17,139 nt of DNA from Bacteroidales bacterium UBA1189. GTDB taxonomy: Bacteria; Bacteroidota; Bacteroidia; Bacteroidales; Bacteroidaceae. Below are positions 8,236 through 14,928 of this stretch, piece by piece. The notes under the pieces were generated by a model. The model did no database searches, had not been told where the DNA came from, and saw nothing but the letters and a program-made list of their open reading frames with translations. Location: assembly GCA_002309805.1 (NCBI GenBank), contig DBYJ01000025.1:1-17139 (forward strand), given 5' to 3'. The translations under genes and the position numbers were made by a program. Position 1 is the stretch's first letter; every line of letters starts with the position of its first letter.

Positions 8236-8257
8236 GAGACGCGACATGTCGCGTCTC
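8236..8257. repeat. perfect 22-bp palindrome
   Basis: The 11-base arm GAGACGCGACA is followed directly by its exact reverse complement. It may be a dispersed palindromic unit or a protein-binding site; nothing nearby identifies its role. Confidence 0.7.
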
Positions 8258-8308
8258 TACAAATGGTCGAGTCGCGACGGACGAAGGCGTAGCCAACAGT
8301 GAACTCTT

Positions 8309-8359
8309 TTAAGAAATGTTAAACGGTAAAAAAGTAAAAAAGTAAAAAAGTAAAAAAAA
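8309..8359 (+). repeat. octamer cluster 4 (four GTAAAAAA units)
   Basis: Three exact GTAAAAAA units (8326-8349) and a fourth with an extended A-run. Bases 8314-8349 are a perfect 36-bp inverted copy of 7459-7494, extending to 40 of 41 through TTAA. Read in the direction of the outer-membrane barrel gene (minus strand) it is T-rich and lies about 55 bases after that gene's stop. Confidence 0.9.
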
Positions 8360-8414
8360 GCAAGAAGCCTGAGGAAGGGAGGGTGTATCGGCATGTTAAG
8401 CAATGACTCTTTTT

Positions 8415-9014
8415 TCAGAAGCAGGCGGAGACGCCGACGTTGAAGAAGGAGAAACCGTCGAAACCAGCCTCGACGGTGGCGCCGAGATTGGGCGTGAACC
8501 AGTAGCGGCAGCCGACCTGCAGGCCGGGGCGGTAAAGGTTGCGCCAGCCGCCGGGGACGGTTTCGTTGCCTTCCTTGTTATAGGCAATGTCGTTCGTGCG
8601 GGCATCGCGATAGGTGTGATGCTCGCGCTCCATGCCGAAGGATAGGGTGGCATAGGTGTCGATATGGTCGGAGTGCATGCCGAAGAACTCGCCGAGGATG
8701 TCGTAGTGGGCCGTGGCGCGGAGGGCATACATGAGGTTCTTGTAGGCATGGTAGAAGCCTGAGTAGGCGAGGGTGCGGCGGTAGCTGCGGAAACCGAACT
8801 GGGCGCCGGCACCGAGGCAGAGGCTCTCGATGTCGAAGGCGTCTTCGAGGAACTCGTACTCGTAGGTGACGCTCAGCGTGGGGGTGCCGGCATCGGGGCT
8901 GGAGACACTATTGTCGCCCACACGGAAGGTGACGACGTTGAGCCCTTCGCAGACTTGCGCCGAAACACTGGCTGCAAGCAAAAGGGTGAGGAGGGAAAGA
9001 ATGATTCGTTTCAT
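8415..9014 (-). CDS. small outer-membrane beta-barrel-like protein
   Basis: Starting at the ATG at 9012-9014 gives 199 residues; the frame is open for ten more codons upstream, but MKRIILSLLTLLLAASVSAQ is a clean signal peptide with its lysine/arginine at the start, so this start is preferred. The mature part shows alternating hydrophobic and polar residues with many aromatic residues (FGFRSYRRTLAYSGFYHAY, YDILGEFFGMH, VGCRYWFTPNLGATVEAGFDG) and ends in phenylalanine, as is usual for outer-membrane barrels. The length suggests an eight-stranded barrel of the OmpW/OmpA-like size. It starts 33 bases after the aminotransferase stop on the same strand, so it may be the last gene of that transcript. 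No specific function can be assigned. Confidence 0.7.
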   Translation of the reverse strand: MKRIILSLLTLLLAASVSAQVCEGLNVVTFRVGDNSVSSPDAGTPTLSVTYEYEFLEDAFDIESLCLGAGAQFGFRSYRRTLAYSGFYHAYKNLMYALRATAHYDILGEFFGMHSDHIDTYATLSFGMEREHHTYRDARTNDIAYNKEGNETVPGGWRNLYRPGLQVGCRYWFTPNLGATVEAGFDGFSFFNVGVSACF

Positions 9015-9047
9015 AAGTCTGGAAAATGAAGGATGGAAAAACAACTC

Positions 9048-10241
9048 TTAACGGAGTCTGGCAACGGCCTCGCGGATGCGGGCGAGGGCGCGGCGGATGT
9101 TGTCGTCGGAGGTGGCGTAGCTGAGGCGGATGCAGTCGGGGGCTCCGAAGCTGTCGCCGCCCACGCAAGCCACATGGGCAACGTCGAGCAGGTAGAGGGC
9201 GAGGTCGTCGGCGGTGTGGATGACGCGGTCGCCATCGCGACGGCCGAACAGGGCGCTGCACTTGGGGAAGAGGTAGAAGGCGCCTTCGGGGTGGTTGACT
9301 TCGAAGCCGGGGATCTCCTTGGCGAGGCTGACGATGAGGTCGCGGCGGCGCTGGAACGCCTGGCGCATCTCCTCGACGGGCTGCTGGGTGCCGGTGTAGG
9401 CGGCTTCGGCGGCTTTCTGCGACACGGAGCACGGGCCGCTGGTGTACTGTCCCTGCAGCTTACTGACGGCCTTGATGACCACCTCGGGGCCCGCGGCAAA
9501 GCCGATGCGCCAGCCCGTCATGGCATAGGCCTTGGAGACGCCGTTGATGATGACGGTGCGCTCGCGGACGGCAGCGAACTGGGCAATGCTCTCGTGACGG
9601 CCGAGGTAGTTGATGTGCTCGTAGATTTCGTCGGCAACAATCCACACCTGCTCGTGGCGGGCAAGGACGTCGGCCAGACCCTTCAGCTCATCTTTCGTAT
9701 AGACGGAGCCGGTGGGGTTGCTGGGCGAGCAGAGGATGATGGCCTTGGTGCGGGGCGTGATGGCGGCCTCGAGCTGGGCGGGGGTAATCTTGAAGTCGTG
9801 CTCGATGTCGGCAGGGATGAAGACGGGGGTGCCATCGGCCATGAGCACCATTTCAGGGTAGCTGACCCAGTAGGGGGCGGGGACGATGACTTCGTCGCCC
9901 TGGCCGACAAGGGCCATCAGCACACCGGCCACGCTCTGCTTGGCACCGTTGGAAACGACAATCTGCGAGGGACGGTAGTCGAGGTTGTTCTCGTTCTTCA
10001 ACTTGGCACAGATGGCCTCACGCAGGGCGGGGTAGCCGGGCACGGGGCTGTAGCGGCTCCAGTTGTCCTCGACGGCGCGGATGGCGGCAGCCTTGATGTG
10101 GTCGGGGGTGTTGAAGTCGGGCTCGCCGACGCTCATGTTGATGACATCGACGCCCTGTGCCTTCAGTTCGGCACTGCGGGCTGACATGGCCAGGGTGGCA
10201 GAGGGGTGGAGTCGGTTGACTCGGTCGGATAGGGGATTCAT
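9048..10241 (-). CDS. class I pyridoxal-phosphate aminotransferase (aspartate aminotransferase type Ib)
   Basis: A 397-residue cytoplasmic enzyme of normal family length, starting at the ATG at 10239-10241; a TTG further upstream lies in a repeat array and is not used. It should move the amino group between aspartate (or a related amino acid) and 2-oxoglutarate. Visible motifs: SVGEPDF (37-43), aromatic PYWVSYPE with Trp125, SNPTG with Asn175, VADEIYE with Asp204 binding the pyridine ring, GVSKAYAMTGWRIGF with the cofactor Lys237, and IRLSYA with Arg372 binding the substrate carboxylate. It lies 64 bases downstream of the permease gene in the same direction, with an A-rich leader (AAAAAAATAAGAAC) and no clear promoter box, so co-transcription is likely. 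The exact amino-acid specificity cannot be read from sequence. Confidence 0.92.
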   Translation of the reverse strand: MNPLSDRVNRLHPSATLAMSARSAELKAQGVDVINMSVGEPDFNTPDHIKAAAIRAVEDNWSRYSPVPGYPALREAICAKLKNENNLDYRPSQIVVSNGAKQSVAGVLMALVGQGDEVIVPAPYWVSYPEMVLMADGTPVFIPADIEHDFKITPAQLEAAITPRTKAIILCSPSNPTGSVYTKDELKGLADVLARHEQVWIVADEIYEHINYLGRHESIAQFAAVRERTVIINGVSKAYAMTGWRIGFAAGPEVVIKAVSKLQGQYTSGPCSVSQKAAEAAYTGTQQPVEEMRQAFQRRRDLIVSLAKEIPGFEVNHPEGAFYLFPKCSALFGRRDGDRVIHTADDLALYLLDVAHVACVGGDSFGAPDCIRLSYATSDDNIRRALARIREAVARLR

Positions 10242-10271
10242 GTTCTTATTTTTTTTATTATGATTAATTCT

Positions 10272-10320
10272 CAATCTTCAATCTTCAATTTTCAATTTTC
10301 AATTTTCAATCTTCAATCTT
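10272..10320 (+). repeat. seven tandem CAATYTT heptamers
   Basis: Seven exact 7-bp units in the order CTT, CTT, TTT, TTT, TTT, CTT, CTT (variable last three bases of CAATYTT), symmetric about the centre. The array overlaps the last codons and stop of the permease gene (KIED-stop on the minus strand) and fills most of the spacer before the aminotransferase start. Confidence 0.95.
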
Positions 10321-12213
10321 TATGAGTTTTCTTTCGAGAAAAATCTGCTGCAGTTCGGCGTTGGTCTTGACGATGGTGGCAAGATTGGATGCCCGGCGAC
10401 GGGTGAAGAACGTGGCCCGCAGCCAAAGCAACGTGCCGATAGGGAGGAGGACTGCCGCAGCCACTGACAGCCAACCGGAGGGCAGAGGGCAGACGTGGTC
10501 GCGGGAGTTGAACAAGGGGTAGTCGTTGACCTTGTTGATGACAAAGGCGTCGCGGCTGTTGCCGAGCGTGTTGACAAGACGCTCCAGCTGTTCCGAAATG
10601 GCCTCCAGCGCGTTGTCGCGGTGGTCGCCCGTGAAGAAGCGGACGTAGTGGGGCGGCCGCCGCCAGTCGCGATGGGTACGCCATGCCTCACAAGCCGCGG
10701 AGAGGCTGTCCATCTGGAGGGAGCAGGCGGCGTAGTCGGGGTCGTCGATGATGACCTCCTTGCCGCTGACGTGGCGCTGCTCGGGCTTGGCAATGAGCCA
10801 GCGTAGGACGGCTTTGTAGGCATCGGCATTGAAGACGGTGCTGTCGCGGTTGGCCTTGATGGTGAAGAAGGCTCCCATCGGTGCCAGCACCATCGTGCTC
10901 ATCCAGCGGCCGAACCACACGGTCATCTCGCCTTCGCGGGCCATCTTGCCGCCGTTCGAGTCGAGGATGTAGTAGATGATGAAGATGAGCACCGACACCA
11001 GGATGGAGACGCCCAGCCCGCCTTTGCGGATGATGGCGCCCAACGGGGCACCGATGAAGAAGAACACCATGCAGGCCAGCGACAGCACAATCTTGTTCCA
11101 CCACTCGATGCGGTGCTTGCGGATGTTCTTGTCGGCCAGATAGACGGAGCGTTTCTTCAGCGTGGTCTCGGAGTGCATGTTCTCAATCTTCGACATCTCG
11201 GTGGTGCGCCAGCGCAGCTGCTGGTCGCGGGTGGCCGACTGATAGACGCTGTCCATGTTGAGGTAGGTGATGCGCTGCTCCTTCATGCGGGTGCTGTCCT
11301 GTGTCGTGATGGAGTAGACGTTGTAGGTGCCGTTCTTGAGGGTGGTGAAGTAGGCACGGCCGATGCTGTCCTGGTCGTGCAGCAGCGAGTCGCGGTCGAT
11401 GACCAGCTGCCGCATGGTCTTGGTGGAGGCGCTGGCGCTCAGGAACCCCGCCTCCTGGACGCTGAACTCGTCGTTGAAGGCGATGAGCATTGTCTTTGTG
11501 CCGAACACCTCGCGGCGGTAGGGGATGTTCTTGCGGTTGATGTTGTCGGTCTTGAAGTTCTCGAACTGCTCGCCGTGGTAGAGTGTCATCTTCAGGAAGT
11601 TCTTGTCGGCGGTGGTCTCCAGTCGTCCCGAGTCGGCCTTGATGATGTGGGCGTTGTCGAAGCCGTCGGTCAGGTTGTAGATGATGACGCCGTAGAGCAT
11701 GCCCGTGTCGCGGTTCTTGTGGTCGACGAAGAGGTTGTAGCCTTCGATGCCGTCGTAGAACGCCCCCTCGGGAATCTCCAGTTCGGGCGACTTCTGTTTC
11801 ATGGAGACGAGCAGCGTGTTGAGCTTCAGCTGCGAGTCGGGGATGATGACATTCTGGAAATAGAACGACGCGAAGCAGAGCGGGATGCAGAAGATGATGA
11901 GCGGCCGCATGACACGCAGCAGGGGGATACCCGATGCCTTCATGGCCGTCAGCTCCACACGCTCGCCGAAGTTGCCGAACGTCATCAGCGCCGCCAGCAG
12001 GATGGCAAGCGGCAGCGAGCGCGGCACCAGCGTCAGCGTGGCATAATAAAAAAACTTGCCCAGCACGTCCAGCGACAGGCCCTTGCCCACCATCTCATCG
12101 ACATACAGCCAAAGGAATTGCATGACGAAGATGAAAAGACAGATGAAGAACGTCCCGATAAACATGATACCGAAACTCTTCAGCACAAACAGGTCAAGTC
12201 TTTTCAATCGCAC
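10306..12213 (-). CDS. LptF/LptG family permease (YjgP/YjgQ), lipopolysaccharide export
   Basis: A 635-residue inner-membrane protein starting at a GTG; the beginning VRLKRLDLFVLKSFG matches the expected N-terminus of the family. Membrane segments lie near 11-37, 58-79 and 102-122, then a large periplasmic beta-rich domain (about 125-365), then segments near 374-394, 402-418 and 435-453. This is the LptF/LptG plan, in which the pair with the LptB ATPase lifts LPS from the inner membrane. Unlike the roughly 360-residue proteobacterial proteins it carries about 180 extra C-terminal residues, with a probable seventh membrane helix at 581-602; the periplasmic domain is also longer. Whether it acts as LptF or LptG cannot be settled here. 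The last codons come from a heptamer repeat array. Confidence 0.88.
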   Translation of the reverse strand: MRLKRLDLFVLKSFGIMFIGTFFICLFIFVMQFLWLYVDEMVGKGLSLDVLGKFFYYATLTLVPRSLPLAILLAALMTFGNFGERVELTAMKASGIPLLRVMRPLIIFCIPLCFASFYFQNVIIPDSQLKLNTLLVSMKQKSPELEIPEGAFYDGIEGYNLFVDHKNRDTGMLYGVIIYNLTDGFDNAHIIKADSGRLETTADKNFLKMTLYHGEQFENFKTDNINRKNIPYRREVFGTKTMLIAFNDEFSVQEAGFLSASASTKTMRQLVIDRDSLLHDQDSIGRAYFTTLKNGTYNVYSITTQDSTRMKEQRITYLNMDSVYQSATRDQQLRWRTTEMSKIENMHSETTLKKRSVYLADKNIRKHRIEWWNKIVLSLACMVFFFIGAPLGAIIRKGGLGVSILVSVLIFIIYYILDSNGGKMAREGEMTVWFGRWMSTMVLAPMGAFFTIKANRDSTVFNADAYKAVLRWLIAKPEQRHVSGKEVIIDDPDYAACSLQMDSLSAACEAWRTHRDWRRPPHYVRFFTGDHRDNALEAISEQLERLVNTLGNSRDAFVINKVNDYPLFNSRDHVCPLPSGWLSVAAAVLLPIGTLLWLRATFFTRRRASNLATIVKTNAELQQIFLERKLIKIED

Positions 12214-12242
12214 GCCGGAGGGGGTTACTATATTCCAGGCTG

Positions 12243-12250
12243 CAAAATTA
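12243..12250 (-). promoter_or_regulatory. Bacteroidetes -7 box for the permease gene
   Basis: The minus strand reads TAATTTTG, a full match to TAnnTTTG, about 30 bases before the GTG start. The -33 region is T-rich without a clear TTTG. Confidence 0.45.
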
Positions 12251-12297
12251 ACACAAAAGAAAGGGAGAAAAAAGAAAACGTCCGTTTTTTTCTTGGT

Positions 12298-12340
12298 TTA
12301 ACGGGGAATATGGTTTAACTTAAACCGTATTCCCCGTTAA
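12298..12340. repeat. 43-bp near-perfect palindrome
   Basis: Arms of 21 bases (12298-12318 and 12320-12340), beginning TTAACGGGG and ending CCCCGTTAA, pair at 20 of 21 positions with a T-G wobble around a single loop base. It follows the stop of the START-like gene by 5 bases and precedes the permease promoter. No T-run follows on the minus strand, so it may be a factor-dependent terminator, an RNA-stabilising hairpin or a protein-binding site. Confidence 0.75.
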
Positions 12341-12345
12341 CCCAT

Positions 12346-12726
12346 CTAAATTCCTCCGCGCCGCGTGAGTTTCTCGGCGAAGCTTTCCCAAAGTTGGGTC
12401 AGGCCCTCGGTGTCCTCGTCGCTCGTCTGCTCCGTCACTTCAAGAATATAGGTGTTCGTGAGTTCGTTGAAGGAGATGCGCAGCTCGAAGTAGGTTCTGG
12501 GCGGTTCGTCAGTCCAGTGGAAACGGACGTAGGTCCCGATGCGCTTGGACACGAGGACTGCCTGTCGGGTCTCGTTGCGGCCCCAATGGAAGGTATAGAC
12601 GCCCTCCGCGTCTTCTGTTATGCGGTCGGCCATCCAGGCTTCCATACCGCCCGTTGTTCCCACCCTATCCCAGATCATGGAACGGGAGTTGCTGTTCAAC
12701 GGAAATTCTAAGTGAATTTTCTCCAT
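12346..12726 (-). CDS. START-like domain protein (Bacteroidetes-type)
   Basis: A 126-residue cytoplasmic protein without signal peptide or membrane segment. The sequence MEKIHLEFPLNSNSRSMIWDRVGTTGG, WMAD, then strands such as YTFHWGRNE, RIGTYVRFHW, YFELRISFNE and YILEVTEQTSDEDTEG, and a closing helix LTQLWESFAEKLTRR, fits the helix-grip fold of SRPBCC/START-like proteins (Pfam START_2 type) common in Bacteroidetes. These proteins often bind hydrophobic ligands, but no ligand is known for this family and no catalytic role is claimed. It lies upstream of the permease gene on the same strand, but a strong palindrome and a separate promoter box lie between them, so they may be separate units. A well-spaced promoter precedes it. 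Confidence 0.8.
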   Translation of the reverse strand: MEKIHLEFPLNSNSRSMIWDRVGTTGGMEAWMADRITEDAEGVYTFHWGRNETRQAVLVSKRIGTYVRFHWTDEPPRTYFELRISFNELTNTYILEVTEQTSDEDTEGLTQLWESFAEKLTRRGGI

Positions 12727-12748
12727 GGTCTTGCGATTGATTTTGCCG

Positions 12749-12780
12749 CGAAGATAAACAATTCTGTTAAGGAAAACAAA
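12749..12780 (-). promoter_or_regulatory. promoter of the START-like gene
   Basis: On the minus strand TTTG (12777-12780), 20 bases, then TATCTTCG (12749-12756) fits the Bacteroidetes -33/-7 pattern with one mismatch. The start codon follows about 23 bases later. Confidence 0.6.
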
Positions 12781-12847
12781 TTTTCTTCAGGATTATTTCT
12801 GAAAAACATCAAATTCGTCCGTCCGCCATAAAAAAACGGGAAAAAAG

Positions 12848-12878
12848 TTGCACGTGTCAGAAAAACCCTGTACCTTTG
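12848..12878 (+). promoter_or_regulatory. promoter of the tRNA gene
   Basis: TTG (12848-12850), a 20-base spacer and TACCTTTG (12871-12878) match the Bacteroidetes consensus fully. The tRNA begins 28 bases downstream. Confidence 0.75.
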
Positions 12879-12906
12879 CGCCGCTTTTCCCCGAAAGGGC
12901 AGCGAT

Positions 12907-12980
12907 GGCGGGATAGCTCAGCTGGTTAGAGCGCATGATTCATAATCATGAGGTCCTCAGTTCAATCCTGAGTCCCGCTA
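12907..12980 (+). tRNA. tRNA-Met (anticodon CAT), elongator type
   Basis: A complete 74-base cloverleaf: acceptor GGCGGGA/TCCCGCT (one G-U), D-stem GCTC/GAGC, anticodon stem CATGA/TCATG around loop TTCATAA, variable AGGTC, T-stem CTCAG/CTGAG with loop TTCAATC, discriminator A. The 3' CCA is not encoded. The first pair and the anticodon stem lack the initiator features (mismatched 1-72, three G-C pairs), so it is an elongator methionine tRNA or, less likely, the isoleucine tRNA whose CAT anticodon is modified to read ATA. Confidence 0.95.
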
Positions 12981-12984
12981 CAAA

Positions 12985-13140
12985 GGATAGGCGCAAGCCA
13001 ATCCTTTTTTTGTATAAGGATAGGCGCAAGCCAATCCTTTTTTATATAGGGATAGGCGCAAGCCAATCCTTTTTTTATATAGGGATAGGCGTAAGCCAAT
13101 CCTTTTTTGTATAAGGATAGGCGTAAGCCAATCCTTTTTT
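12985..13140 (+). repeat. five tandem terminator-like hairpins after tRNA-Met
   Basis: Five 20-base units start at 12985, 13018, 13050, 13083 and 13115 (period 32-33). Each reads GGATAGGC-GNAA-GCCAATCC, a stem with one internal A-A mismatch and a GNRA tetraloop, followed by 6-7 T. The loop is GCAA in units 1-3 and GTAA in units 4-5. Each unit has the form of an intrinsic terminator for the tRNA transcript. The last T-run ends 12 bases before the -33 box of the next gene, so the array also insulates that promoter. Confidence 0.9.
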
Positions 13141-13152
13141 ATTTCATATTTT

Positions 13153-13183
13153 TTGCTTTTTCGTTCAGCTCTCACTAACTTTG
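13153..13183 (+). promoter_or_regulatory. promoter of the lipoprotein-DUF5009 pair
   Basis: TTG (13153-13155), a 20-base spacer and TAACTTTG (13176-13183) match the consensus fully. An upstream TTG start at 13181 falls inside the box, so the ATG at 13211 is the start. Confidence 0.75.
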
Positions 13184-13210
13184 CAACCGATTTTGTGTGG
13201 ACAAACGATA

Positions 13211-13711
13211 ATGAAAAGAAAGATTTTGGCCTTTTTACTGTTAGCTTCTTTGCTGATATCCTGCGACCCGGGCTTCAGCCAGGATTACGTCTTTCAGAAC
13301 GACTCGTCGCACAACATCACTATTGTCGCCCTCATGGACACCGCCGACATGTACTTTGTTATGCCCATCGATAGTATCCGCCATCGCTACTTCCTCAACC
13401 CCGACGGCATCACCATCCCCGCTGGCGAGAAGGTCACCCTCTATGAAGACGGCGGACTGGGACGCGCAGGAAAGGAAAATACGGGCGACGTCCTCAGGAA
13501 CTTCATCTATAGTGACAGCGTCCGCTTCGTGTTTGACGACGGGCGTTACCTCTATTTCTATTACGACACTGCAGCCTTGCATAGTCCCTACGACGACGAT
13601 AGCTACACTTTCAAGGGCGAGTTCCACCGCTTCGGCTCCGAGGGCACATCGACGTACGTCCTCACCGACGCAGACTATGAGCGTGCCGTGAAAACAGAGA
13701 GCAGTGAATAG
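13211..13711 (+). CDS. small lipoprotein of unknown function
   Basis: A 166-residue protein whose N-terminus MKRKILAFLLLASLLISC is a lipoprotein signal with lipobox LISC and lipidated Cys18; the following DPG does not clearly tell which membrane or face it reaches. The rest is rich in short beta-strand-like stretches (YVFQNDSSHNITIVAL, RFVFDDGRYLYFYYD, STYVLTDADYERAV) with many aspartates and tyrosines, suggesting one compact beta-rich domain. I do not recognise a family. The start at 13211 lies 28 bases after the promoter -7 box. The DUF5009-type gene begins 40 bases downstream without a promoter of its own, so the two are probably co-transcribed and may work together at the envelope. Confidence 0.75.
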   Translation: MKRKILAFLLLASLLISCDPGFSQDYVFQNDSSHNITIVALMDTADMYFVMPIDSIRHRYFLNPDGITIPAGEKVTLYEDGGLGRAGKENTGDVLRNFIYSDSVRFVFDDGRYLYFYYDTAALHSPYDDDSYTFKGEFHRFGSEGTSTYVLTDADYERAVKTESSE

Positions 13712-13751
13712 AATGAACAATATTTGAATCATAATCACATCCTTATTCCCC

Positions 13752-14870
13752 ATGAAAACAAAATCACCCTCTAAGCGCTTAGAGTCGTTGGATGCCCTCA
13801 GGGGTTTCGACATGTTCTTCATCATGGGTGGTGCTGGCCTTCTGGCTGCGCTCGCCCAGTGGTTCCCGGGCTCGTTCACCGAAGCCCTCGCCCGGCAGAT
13901 GGGGCATGTGGAGTGGAACGGACTGCTCCACCACGACACCATCTTCCCCCTCTTCCTCTTCATCGCGGGCATCTCGTTTCCCTTCTCGCTGGCCAAGCAG
14001 CGCAATCAGCATAAGTCCGAGGGCGCCATCCATTGGAAGGTCATCCGCCGCGGCTTGACACTCTTCGTCCTCGGCTTGCTCTACAACGGCCTCCTCGATC
14101 ATCTCGACTTCGCCCATGTCCGCATTCCCAGCGTTTTGGCCCGCATCGGCATCGCCTGGATGTTCGCTGCCCTCATCTTCATGCATAGCCGCTGGCAGTG
14201 GCGCGTCGTCATTACCTCCGTGCTCCTCATCGGTTATTGGCTTGTGGCGCGCTTCATTCCTGCCCCTGATGCTGCTGGAGCCGACATCCTCACCGCCGAG
14301 GGCTCCATCGTCGGCTATCTTGACCGCGTGCTCCTTCCGGGCCATATCTATACCCCCACCTACGACCCTGAGGGCATCCTCAGCACCATTCCCGCCATCG
14401 CCACCGCCTTGCTCGGCATGTTCACCGGTGAATGGGTGAGGAGCGAGCGTGCTGGCCTCACCCCCGGCAAGAAGACGCTTGGCATGGTCGTGGCAGGTGT
14501 TGTCCTCCTCGGACTCGGCCTCCTCTGGAGCCTCGACTTCCCCATCAACAAGAAGCTCTGGACGAGCAGCTTCGTTCTTGTCGTCGGCGCCTATTCCGTG
14601 CTGATGTTTGCGCTGTTCTACTGGATAATGGATGTCCGCGGCCATCGTCGCTGGGCGAAGTTCTTCACCGTCATCGGCATGAACTCCATCACCATCTACC
14701 TTGGCCAGCGCTTCATCAATTTCGGCTACACCTCGAAGCGCATCTTCGGCGGTCTCGTCGGCCTCATGCCTGAAAATGCCCAGCCCTTCTTTACCGAAGT
14801 CGCCTATATTGCCGTCTGCTGGCTGTTCCTCTACTTCCTCTATCGCAAGAAGGTTTTCCTGAAAGTATAA
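13752..14870 (+). CDS. DUF5009 / HGSNAT-like polytopic membrane protein (putative acyltransferase)
   Basis: A 372-residue protein with about ten hydrophobic segments (near 19-38, 62-80, 99-117, 128-145, 151-169, 209-227, 242-262, 272-294, 304-322 and 350-367). It opens with SKRLESLDALRGFDMFFI, the start motif of heparan-alpha-glucosaminide acetyltransferase-like and NagX proteins; HHDTIFPLFLFIAG (60-73), YDPEGILSTIPAIATALLG (204-222) and FPINKKLWTSSFVL (263-276) also fit. Relatives move acetyl groups across a membrane onto amino sugars; in Bacteroidetes the substrate is unproven, so acyl transfer to a glycan in the periplasm is inference. His60/His61 are candidates for a catalytic histidine. 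It follows the lipoprotein gene and converges with the ABC-F gene. Confidence 0.85.
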   Translation: MKTKSPSKRLESLDALRGFDMFFIMGGAGLLAALAQWFPGSFTEALARQMGHVEWNGLLHHDTIFPLFLFIAGISFPFSLAKQRNQHKSEGAIHWKVIRRGLTLFVLGLLYNGLLDHLDFAHVRIPSVLARIGIAWMFAALIFMHSRWQWRVVITSVLLIGYWLVARFIPAPDAAGADILTAEGSIVGYLDRVLLPGHIYTPTYDPEGILSTIPAIATALLGMFTGEWVRSERAGLTPGKKTLGMVVAGVVLLGLGLLWSLDFPINKKLWTSSFVLVVGAYSVLMFALFYWIMDVRGHRRWAKFFTVIGMNSITIYLGQRFINFGYTSKRIFGGLVGLMPENAQPFFTEVAYIAVCWLFLYFLYRKKVFLKV

Positions 14871-14872
14871 CG

Positions 14873-14919
14873 CACTGCGCTGAGCGCGTAGAGTTAAGGG
14901 CTGCGAAAATAATGCAGTG
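14873..14919. terminator. possible bidirectional terminator
   Basis: In the 58-bp gap between converging genes, CACTGC (14873-14878) can pair with GCAGTG (14914-14919), and GCGC-TGA-GCGC (14877-14887) forms a small stem. T-runs are short, so support is weak. Confidence 0.3.
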
Positions 14920-14928
14920 GTTTCTTGA

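Larger units (their letters stand above)
7373..8414. other. 1-kb convergent intergenic region, AT-rich and repeat-rich, no convincing gene
   Basis: The stretch separates the 3' ends of dpp4 and the outer-membrane barrel gene. Open frames of 60-107 codons cross it, but none has a promoter box, recognisable protein family or normal composition, and they run through repeats. It holds four octamer clusters, an AT-rich palindrome, a 38-bp imperfect direct repeat, and hairpins at 7648-7668 (stem GCAAAACG, loop 5), 7880-7897, 8160-8187 and 8236-8257. It may be a repeat landing site or decayed DNA between two converging transcripts. Confidence 0.6.

Noticed and set aside
8096..8296. Minus-strand open frame of 66 codons in the gap
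   Set aside because: It crosses two palindromes and has no supporting signal.
9033..10184. Plus-strand open frame of 383 codons opposite the aminotransferase
   Set aside because: Shadow of a real gene; Gly/Val/Asp-rich translation without motifs.
11113..12318. Plus-strand open frame of 401 codons opposite the permease gene
   Set aside because: Shadow frame; no promoter, and its end runs through the gap palindrome.
12985..13140. CRISPR array
   Set aside because: The 32-33 bp period has only about 12 bases of T-rich, near-constant sequence between units; no variable spacers, and each unit is a terminator-like hairpin.
12978..13175. Minus-strand small open frame with repeated peptide KKRIGLRLSLY
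   Set aside because: The peptide repeat is only the translation of the hairpin array.
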